A stretch of DNA of 64,000 nucleotides, taken from positions 186,001-250,000 of the forward strand of contig CABJAW010000004.1 in NCBI GenBank assembly GCA_902363665.1, written 5' to 3'. The DNA comes from Lachnospiraceae bacterium. Its GTDB lineage: Bacteria; Bacillota; Clostridia; Lachnospirales; Lachnospiraceae. Below the pieces are notes generated by a model. It saw nothing but the letters and a program-made list of their open reading frames with translations. It had not been told where the DNA came from and did no database searches. The first letter of the stretch is position 1, and every line of letters begins with the position of its first letter. Below are positions 57,852 to 64,000 of this stretch, piece after piece. Made by a program: the position numbers and the translations under genes.

Positions 57852-60800
57852 ATGAATACGGGATTTAAAAGAATAGCGGCCTCTTTTCTGTCTGCGGCAA
57901 TGCTGTTCCAGCAGTGTGCAGTGACAGGTATCGCGCAGGAGGAGCAGACATCAGAAGCACAGACGCAGGCGGCTGCACAGAATGAAACGCAGACAGAGGT
58001 GCAGACACAGGCCGCATCGGAAGAAGCACAATCAGCAGAGCCGGAGACGCAGGCACCGACCGAGCCACAGACACAGGCACCGACCGAGCCGCAGACACAG
58101 GCACCGACCGAGCCGGAGACGCAGGCACCGACGGAACCGCAGACGCAGGCACCGACCGAGCCGGAGACGCAGGCACCGACCGAGCCGGAGACGCAGGCAC
58201 CGACCGAACCGGAGACGCAGCCTGCAACAGAGACCGAGACACAGGCTCCGACTGAGACAGAGACAGAGACTTCTTCTGAGACAGAGACGGAGAAAGAAAC
58301 CGAAACGGAAAAACAGACAGAGCGCTCCGAGCGCGTCAACGATGGCGAGAAAATTGAATTGCAGACACTGCGGCAGGGACTGAAAGGTGCAGTTCCGTAT
58401 CTCTTCGCAGCGCAGGAAGTAAATGGCGCAGATTCCCTTGCAAAATCAGAGGAGATTGCATCCGGAGACGCAGGCCGTACTGCACTTTCCGGGCTGGAAA
58501 ATCTTTCTGAAAAGCTTGCGGACGGAAAGTCCACTTCAAGAGTGCGTGTGATTAATGTCTATGCAGACAAAGACGGAACACTTGACACAAAGCAGTTGAA
58601 AGATGCATTTCAGAGCGAGACGATCGACGTGACCAATCAGTACGTGGTCGTCAATGTGATCGCGGACCAGAAAGATCAAAACCTTGATTTCTCCGGTTAC
58701 ACAATGGTAAATGCAGGTCAGACGGTGCGTTACACCGATGAGACACAGCCGGGCGATATCCTTTACAATTTTGCATGGCTTGACGGAGAAAATTATGCTC
58801 CGTTTGAAGGAACGGTGACGCTGACGGGCACGGAAGTACTACAGGGTACTTTCCTCGCACCGGAAGGTGACGTGGAAGTGAAGTCAAATCTGGCGGGTGC
58901 CGTTTATGCGGATAAGATTACAGTGGCGGACAGCGTTTCAGATCTGAAGCGGATCGTGCTGATTGAGGGTGCGAAGGCGGAGGAGACGGAGTCCGAGAGC
59001 GAGACAGAAGCTACCACAGAGACCGAGACAGAAGCTACCACAGAGACCGAGACAGAAGCTACCACAGAGACCGAGACAGAAGCTACCACTGAGACAGCGG
59101 CAGAGACAGAGACTGAGGTCACAAGCGAAACGACTGCAGAGACCGAGACTGAGGTCACAAGCGAAACGACTGCAGAGGCCGAGACTGAGGTCACAAGCGA
59201 AACGACTGCAGAGACAGAGACTGAGGTCACAAGCGAAACGACTGCAGAGACCGAGACTGAGGTCACAAGCGAAATAACTACGGAGACCGAGACGGAATCC
59301 GAAGCAGTGATCGAGCCGACAACGGAAGCTCCGCAGCAGACGGAGGAAACGGAAACTCCGCAGAGTGAGACAGCGGGCGATTCTATGATCACAATCGACG
59401 ATGGAATTTCCCTCTACTCTTTCCTGAGCACGCGGGCGATCGCCACATGGAGTTCCCAAAAAGGTGTTGAACTGAAATTTAAACTGACCGATGCGGACGA
59501 TGCAAAGGATCAGGCACTGGCAGGCGGCGAGGCAGTAATCCGTTCTGTGGATGAGCTTTACGATGAAGATGGAACGCAGATTTTCAAAAAAGATGACGAG
59601 GCAGCAAAGCTTACCTGGAGCAAAGCCTCCGAGGTATCGGCAAAGCTTCATTACAGCGGATCCTATTATCTGGAGGTGACCAAAGCACCGGCTGTTTCCG
59701 GCGGAACGGAATCGTACGTCATTCCATCCCGTATCTATTTTTACATTGACGAGAATGGAAAGCCGGTCTTTGAAGGGAGCGGCAGCTGGTACACCTGGAG
59801 CAAAAATGTGCTTTCGATTGACCTTGCAAAGACAGAAAAGGTGCAGGCAAAGCTGCGGCTCACCGGTCAGAAAGCAGACGGAAAGAGCGATGGTAAATTA
59901 CTTTCCGGAGCAGCATTTGTCCTGAAAAATGAAGACGGACAGATCATCCGGGATGAAAAGGGATATCCAAAATACTATATCAGCTTTAACGGCGAGGAAG
60001 TCAGCATAAACGGACTGGAGGCAGGCACGTACCTGCTGTCCGAGATTTCCGCACCGAAAGGATACCAGCCGGCGGCAGACCGGAAATTTACGATAGAGGC
60101 AGACGCAGCCGCGCCGGTAGAGCTGATCGTGTCAAATGCAAAGACAGCATCCGACGCACAGACGCTGGAACTGACCGCACAGAGCACTTTTAATCAGACG
60201 GTATTGACCTCAGAATATGAGGATCACTATTATGTGGCACTGTTCCAGGACAAAGCGCTGAAGAAAAAAGTAAGCAATGTCATCACGCTGACTTATGCGG
60301 AAGGAAAAACGACAACGGCAAAAGCGGCAGTTGCAGGCGTGGAGAAAGGAACGTATTATCTTGCACCGACCGATGAGTTTGGCGATCCGGTCAGTGATGA
60401 GTCCTTTAATCTGGTGCAGAAAGGCGAGACAGCCAAAGAGAACCAGAGCTATACGACGATTACGGTAAAGAAAACAGAGAGCGGAAAAGAAGCCGTAGCC
60501 CTGGAATACCAGTATACAGAATATCCGGCCGATGATTTCAGTTATGAGGCATCGATTACCCTGATAAAGCAGGTAAAGAATTACGATGGAAAAGCGAAAA
60601 AAGTGACAGAAGACTTTTACGCAATGCTCTACACAGACGCAGATCACGAGGAAGCACTTCTGGAGGAGCCGGTTAAGCTGGCACTGAAAGATGCCGCATC
60701 CGTAAAAGAGACTGTAAAAGTAAAAATGACTGACAGCAGTGTGCCGGTGTGGATGGCAGAGGTCGATAAAGACGGAAATCTGATCACGTCCGATAAGGAT

Positions 60801-62486
60801 GAATTCCTTTACACTGTTACGTATCCGGGACATGCAGACGGTAAGCTCACCGTAGTATGCGGAGAGAAAACAGAAGGTACCCTGCAGAACCAGCTGAACA
60901 ATTCAACAGTAAAGATTCAGGTGGAGGATGAAAAAGGAACCCTTCTTTCCGGAGCAAAGCTTGTACTGAAAAAGCAGGAAACAGGAGAGGTCGTACCGGT
61001 AAACCAGAAGGCAGTCTTTGAATCGACCGGAAAAGCTCTGGTACTGGAGAACAAGCTGGAAAATGGCACCTCTTATATTCTGACAGAGCTGACCGCGCCG
61101 GATGGCTACAGCAATACGGAAGATGTGATATTTACCGCGGAAGAGGCACAGACGGTAGAGGTTATTCTGACAAATAAGAAAGCCAAAGGAAACAATACGC
61201 TGACTGTCATGAAACAGGTCTACAGCGGAGAGCATCAGGTGTACGCACAGGATACAGCCGCCGGAACGTATGCGCAGGAAGGCTGTTACACCTATTACAC
61301 CGCACTTTATGCAGATGCAAAGCGGACGAAGAAAGTCAGTGATGTAAAAGAGATTACAGTAAATGGTCTGAGCGGCACGGCTGCATTTGGCAAGCTGGAA
61401 AACGGCACTTACTATCTGGGCGAGACCGATCAGTACGGAAATGTAGTTGAGAGCAGCAACAGCTGCACCGTGAAATACACGAATGCGGGCAAGCTGCAGA
61501 TCAAAGGAAATGCGACCGCAGAGATCCAGAATGTTTATTCGGAGCTTCCGAGAGGTTACCGTTACACGGCGACCTTAACGATCACGAAAAAACTGCAGAA
61601 TTCTTCCGGCGAGGCAGAAGCCGCATCGAAGACATTCTATGCAGGCATTTACCGTACGCAGGATTACAGCGATACGCCGACCATCATTCCGGTTACGCTG
61701 AACAATGCTTCAGAGGCATCAGAGCGCAGAAGAATTCTGCTTCCTGGCAGCGATGATCTGAACTACTACATCGCAGAGATAAATGAGCAGGGACAGCGGA
61801 TTACAGACAATTCTGATTTCGGTTATGTGCCGACGATCGATCAGCCGCAGCTGACCGTCAAAAAGGGAGAAGATGCCAGCGTGACAATCACGAACAAGAC
61901 AAAGATTTCGAAGGTAACGCTGTATCTGACCAAGAAGGTCTACAAGGGAACTTCCCAGTACGCGGTCAACGAGACCTTCTACGCCGGACTGTTTAAAGAT
62001 CCGGAGTTCACACAGCTGTATGCAAACCCGATCCCGATGCAGTTAAACGGCAAGAGCGAACTGACACTGAAGCTGACGCTGAATCTTGGCTCTGCATCTG
62101 AGGCGAAGATTTATGTGGCTGAGGTGGACAAAAACGGAAAGCTTGTCAAGAGCAGCAAGGAATTCGGCTACGATATCCGAGTGGTAAATGCAACGGCCTC
62201 CTTCAGTCAGGACCGCACCGAAGTACAGTCGATCCTGCTGAACGCAGTCTACGGTTCCGTAAACGATGATGACTGGAGAAGCATCGAGAACAAAGATGAC
62301 AACAACATCGGTGATGAGCCGGGCGGAAGCGGTTATTCCTCAAACGGAAGCGGTGGAAGCACGAACGGCGATGTATCGACCGGAGACGAGACACCGATAC
62401 TTCCAAATGTAGCAGTGCTTGTGGCATCCGTGGTTGTGATCCTTGGACTGGTTCTCACCTCAAAGAAAAAGAAACACAGAAAATAA
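57852..62486 (+). CDS. Large repeat-rich surface adhesin-like protein
   Basis: The 1544-residue product starts at ATG 57852 (AAAGGAGAGG upstream; TTG 57849 is in frame but less likely). Signal peptide about residues 1-29 (FLSAAMLFQQCAVTGIAQ). Then a Thr/Glu/Pro-rich repeat stalk (about 60-155), a choice-of-anchor-A-like domain (about 230-375, GTEVLQGTFLAPEGDVEV), a second Thr/Glu stalk (about 380-490), and SpaA/Cna-B-like domains with LLSEISAPKGY (about 728-738) and ILTELTAPDGY (about 1076-1086) plus further beta-sandwich repeats. The C-terminus has GDVSTGDETP, a hydrophobic segment and KKKKHRK, a sortase-type sorting signal with a non-LPxTG motif. Probably an adhesin anchored to the wall. 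Confidence 0.85.
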   Translation: MNTGFKRIAASFLSAAMLFQQCAVTGIAQEEQTSEAQTQAAAQNETQTEVQTQAASEEAQSAEPETQAPTEPQTQAPTEPQTQAPTEPETQAPTEPQTQAPTEPETQAPTEPETQAPTEPETQPATETETQAPTETETETSSETETEKETETEKQTERSERVNDGEKIELQTLRQGLKGAVPYLFAAQEVNGADSLAKSEEIASGDAGRTALSGLENLSEKLADGKSTSRVRVINVYADKDGTLDTKQLKDAFQSETIDVTNQYVVVNVIADQKDQNLDFSGYTMVNAGQTVRYTDETQPGDILYNFAWLDGENYAPFEGTVTLTGTEVLQGTFLAPEGDVEVKSNLAGAVYADKITVADSVSDLKRIVLIEGAKAEETESESETEATTETETEATTETETEATTETETEATTETAAETETEVTSETTAETETEVTSETTAEAETEVTSETTAETETEVTSETTAETETEVTSEITTETETESEAVIEPTTEAPQQTEETETPQSETAGDSMITIDDGISLYSFLSTRAIATWSSQKGVELKFKLTDADDAKDQALAGGEAVIRSVDELYDEDGTQIFKKDDEAAKLTWSKASEVSAKLHYSGSYYLEVTKAPAVSGGTESYVIPSRIYFYIDENGKPVFEGSGSWYTWSKNVLSIDLAKTEKVQAKLRLTGQKADGKSDGKLLSGAAFVLKNEDGQIIRDEKGYPKYYISFNGEEVSINGLEAGTYLLSEISAPKGYQPAADRKFTIEADAAAPVELIVSNAKTASDAQTLELTAQSTFNQTVLTSEYEDHYYVALFQDKALKKKVSNVITLTYAEGKTTTAKAAVAGVEKGTYYLAPTDEFGDPVSDESFNLVQKGETAKENQSYTTITVKKTESGKEAVALEYQYTEYPADDFSYEASITLIKQVKNYDGKAKKVTEDFYAMLYTDADHEEALLEEPVKLALKDAASVKETVKVKMTDSSVPVWMAEVDKDGNLITSDKDEFLYTVTYPGHADGKLTVVCGEKTEGTLQNQLNNSTVKIQVEDEKGTLLSGAKLVLKKQETGEVVPVNQKAVFESTGKALVLENKLENGTSYILTELTAPDGYSNTEDVIFTAEEAQTVEVILTNKKAKGNNTLTVMKQVYSGEHQVYAQDTAAGTYAQEGCYTYYTALYADAKRTKKVSDVKEITVNGLSGTAAFGKLENGTYYLGETDQYGNVVESSNSCTVKYTNAGKLQIKGNATAEIQNVYSELPRGYRYTATLTITKKLQNSSGEAEAASKTFYAGIYRTQDYSDTPTIIPVTLNNASEASERRRILLPGSDDLNYYIAEINEQGQRITDNSDFGYVPTIDQPQLTVKKGEDASVTITNKTKISKVTLYLTKKVYKGTSQYAVNETFYAGLFKDPEFTQLYANPIPMQLNGKSELTLKLTLNLGSASEAKIYVAEVDKNGKLVKSSKEFGYDIRVVNATASFSQDRTEVQSILLNAVYGSVNDDDWRSIENKDDNNIGDEPGGSGYSSNGSGGSTNGDVSTGDETPILPNVAVLVASVVVILGLVLTSKKKKHRK
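58039..58220 (+). repeat. 24-bp tandem repeat encoding (E/Q)TQAPTEP units
   Basis: About seven and a half copies of ACCGAGCCGGAGACGCAGGC plus four bases; units vary between PETQ and PQTQ. It forms the first stalk region of the surface protein and is a likely site of length variation. Confidence 0.9.
59001..59290 (+). repeat. 24-bp and 36-bp tandem repeats encoding Thr/Glu-rich stalk
   Basis: Four 24-bp units (EATTETET) are followed by about five 36-bp units (EVTSETTAETET). Copies are nearly identical at the base level, so recent expansion is likely. Confidence 0.9.
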
Positions 62487-62532
62487 AACATAGAACATAG
62501 AACAGTATTCTCAACCCTATTATAATAGGAAG

Positions 62533-62580
62533 AAACACCTTCGCCAAAACGCGCAGAGCGGGAAGCGGAGGTGTTTTTTG
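62533..62580 (+). terminator. Terminator after the surface-protein gene
   Basis: AAACACCTTCGC pairs with GCGGAGGTGTTTTTTG around an AACGCGCAGAGC loop region. Confidence 0.75.
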
Positions 62581-62698
62581 TTACTGTCTGGAGTCAGTGG
62601 GAGTGCGGCTTTGAACAGGAAAAGAGAAATTTGACATTGGGAGAAGCACAGGCTCATAAAATGAATAAAGAGAATGGCGGGAAGCAATACAAACTATC

Positions 62699-63229
62699 AT
62701 GCAGTTATTTTTAAACATATCAAAATTAATCCTTCCAATGCTCATCGTTTCCATCATCGCTTTTGGCATGTGGAAAAAGATCCCGGTTTATGACAGCTTT
62801 GTGGAAGGGGCGGAAGCAGGGATGAAGACGGTATTGCATCTCATCCCGACCATGATCGGACTGATGCTGGCGACCGGTGTGCTGCGGGCTTCGGGATTTC
62901 TGGATCTGATTGCTCATCTTCTGGAGCAGGTCGCAGGAGACAGCCTATTTCCGGCCTGTCTGTTTCCGATGGCGATTCTGCGGCTGTTTTCATCAAGTGC
63001 CGCGACCGGATTGCTGCTGGATGTCTATCAGAAATATGGACCGGATTCACGCATCGGAGTGATCGCCTCCCTGATGATGTCGAGCACAGAAACGATTTTT
63101 TATACGATGAGTGTATATTTCCTGAGCGTGAACGTAAAAAAGACACGGTATACGCTTCCGGGTGCGTTTTTTGCGACCGTGTGTGGGATCGCGGCGAGCG
63201 TCGTGCTGGGTGAATGGATATGCGGATAA
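62699..63229 (+). CDS. spmB: Spore maturation protein B
   Basis: A 176-residue membrane protein with four to five helices, of the nucleoside-recognition (Gate) family. LFLNISKLILPMLIVSIIAFG at the N-terminus, GAEAGMKTVLHLIPTMIG (about residues 37-54), FPMAILRLFSSSAATGLLLDVY (positions about 87-108) and MMSSTETIFYTMSVYF (about 124-139) match SpmB. It functions with SpmA in spore-core dehydration; spmA is normally directly upstream but is not here, since the preceding gene is the surface protein. Its ribosome site is weak. Confidence 0.88.
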   Translation: MQLFLNISKLILPMLIVSIIAFGMWKKIPVYDSFVEGAEAGMKTVLHLIPTMIGLMLATGVLRASGFLDLIAHLLEQVAGDSLFPACLFPMAILRLFSSSAATGLLLDVYQKYGPDSRIGVIASLMMSSTETIFYTMSVYFLSVNVKKTRYTLPGAFFATVCGIAASVVLGEWICG

Positions 63230-63234
63230 TCGGG

Positions 63235-63599
63235 ATAGAAGTCATGATTCGAAACTGTTGATTCAGGAAGGCCTGATGGCAGCGGTCGTGACAATCGTCA
63301 TTATACCGGTCATCGTGAAGGGACTTTCAAAAATGGTTCCATGGGAAAAGTACGGATGCGAGGTTGTCGAGACGGCCGAGGACGGTCTCGAGGGTCTGGA
63401 GCTGATTCGCCAGCTGCGGTCGCACATCATCATATCCGACATCTATATGCCCAAAATGGATGGCCTCGCGATGGCAGCCGCGATGAAATTACAGAAAGAT
63501 GATAAAACAGAGAAATATAAAAAAGAAACTTCTGCGGACCGGAAAAGAAACGGGTCTGCGGAAGTTTTTTTATATACAAGGAATTCAAATCTACTGTAA
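63235..63599 (+). pseudogene. Remnant of a response-regulator receiver domain
   Basis: The frame contains VIVKGLSKMVPWEKYGCEVV and later HIIISDIYMPKMDGLAMAAAM, which match the N-terminal half of a receiver domain typical of AraC-type response regulators (phospho-acceptor aspartate in SDIYMP). The usual start (LLIVDDE) is missing and replaced by unrelated hydrophobic sequence, and the chain ends after about half a receiver domain in a terminator-derived tail. No output domain follows. A decayed gene. Confidence 0.65.
63526..63573 (+). terminator. Terminator after the response-regulator remnant
   Basis: AACTTCTGCGGACC pairs with GGGTCTGCGGAAGTT, followed by T6. Confidence 0.88.
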
Positions 63600-63705
63600 A
63601 ATGAATCTGCCAGAATAAGAACGTATGTATCAAAGCAATTGAAAACGGACAGAAACTCATTTTTTACGGACACTTACTCCGCTTTTATGAAAAGTATGGT
63701 ATAGT

Positions 63706-63988
63706 GTAGGAAGTGCGTGACGGTGAATCGAAAAAGGAAAGACGGGTTTTAAATATAGGCCGCGAAGCGGATCATAAGTGTCCTCTTTCCTGCCCGTTGC
63801 AAAGGTCAAAACAGCAAAATACGAAAGTATTTTGGAGCCAGTTAAGTAGATTAACAGAAATGTTTTGAGAGCAACAGTCCGCATTTTGCATAGCCGGTGC
63901 ACAATTTCCGGCCGGTCGTTTTGCGCTAAAAAGCACAAAGGAGAAAGACGGCAAACAAAATCGACGGCTTTCTGGGGAGAAGTGACAG
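63706..63988 (+). other. Long leader upstream of the last gene
   Basis: A TATAGT box lies at 63700-63705, with only a weak -35 box. The following 280 bases have no gene. A possible stem pairs GACGGG (near 63741) with CCCGTTG (near 63793). No known riboswitch could be matched. Confidence 0.35.
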
Positions 63989-64000
63989 ATGATAAATATA
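63989..64000 (+). CDS. Start of a gene running out of the window
   Basis: ATGATAAATATA at the window edge, 10 bases after GGGGAGA. Only four codons are visible, so the product is unknown. Confidence 0.4.

Noticed and set aside
58039..58220. Possible CRISPR array
   Set aside because: The units are contiguous and in frame without spacers; they are a protein tandem repeat. No cas gene is present.
57758..59392. Minus-strand Ser/Val-rich frames opposite the surface-protein stalk
   Set aside because: They arise from the base composition of the Thr/Glu tandem repeats and show no family features.
1..64000. tRNA, rRNA, prophage, plasmid origin or intact IS transposase
   Set aside because: None could be recognised on either strand by motif or encoded product.

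Overview
This window reads as the chromosome of an anaerobic, spore-forming Firmicute, most likely a gut Lachnospiraceae (Clostridia). The grounds are Gram-positive gene structure (strong AGGAGG-type ribosome sites, overlapping ATGA/GTGA junctions), T-box, lysine and cobalamin riboswitches, an spmB sporulation gene, a monomeric [FeFe] hydrogenase, an Hdr/Flx electron-transfer complex, a SipW-type export system and a LacI-sensor/GGDEF protein. No rRNA, tRNA, CRISPR array, prophage or intact transposase was seen.

Layout. 1-159 is the tail of a membrane protein. 266-10084 is a compact accessory cluster: secreted proteins with SipW-type signal peptides (the first one broken), two ER-type (SipW-like) signal peptidases with long cytoplasmic coiled-coil tails, a membrane-anchored McrB-like AAA ATPase, and a DUF2357 (McrC N-domain-like) protein in which a coiled coil stands where the nuclease is expected. 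10262-13725 holds a TetR regulator, an aminotransferase and, convergently, a group-B-like [FeFe] hydrogenase whose leader contains a clear cobalamin riboswitch.

14591-25004 is one long redox operon: HdrB, HdrC, HdrA, MvhD/FlxD, two Flx-type Fe-S proteins, FlxA, a soluble two-subunit fumarate reductase and a two-subunit class I fumarase. Gene content and order suggest an NADH-dependent, possibly electron-bifurcating route from malate through fumarate to succinate.

25156-35392 carries a LacI-like/GGDEF signalling protein, an ArgZ/ornithine-cyclodeaminase-like enzyme, a lysine-riboswitch-controlled peptide-type ABC transporter and an esterase. 35562-46105 is a mixed region: oleate hydratase with a TetR regulator, a ferredoxin:thioredoxin-reductase-like protein, an amidase, a NYN-domain protein, a MATE exporter, a MalY-type aminotransferase, a shortened DppA and an M42 peptidase. 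46322-53531 is a complete trpEGDCFBA operon behind a tryptophan T-box. 53570-57402 carries an S1-domain protein, tsaC/sua5, an inactive-looking low-molecular-weight phosphatase homologue, rpiB and upp. 57852-62486 encodes a 1544-residue repeat-rich surface protein. The window ends with spmB, a response-regulator remnant and the first codons of another gene.

Two dispersed repeat families occupy the intergenic regions. One is a MITE-like element with 17-bp terminal inverted repeats and 8-bp target duplications (37561-37702, 57612-57823, an older copy at 34341-34420 and several half copies). The other is a short palindrome of the form GCGGATTGCGAATATCCGC in at least five places, one of them inside a MITE copy. 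The two most interesting systems are the SipW/McrB-DUF2357 export cluster and the Hdr-Flx-fumarate reductase-fumarase operon.
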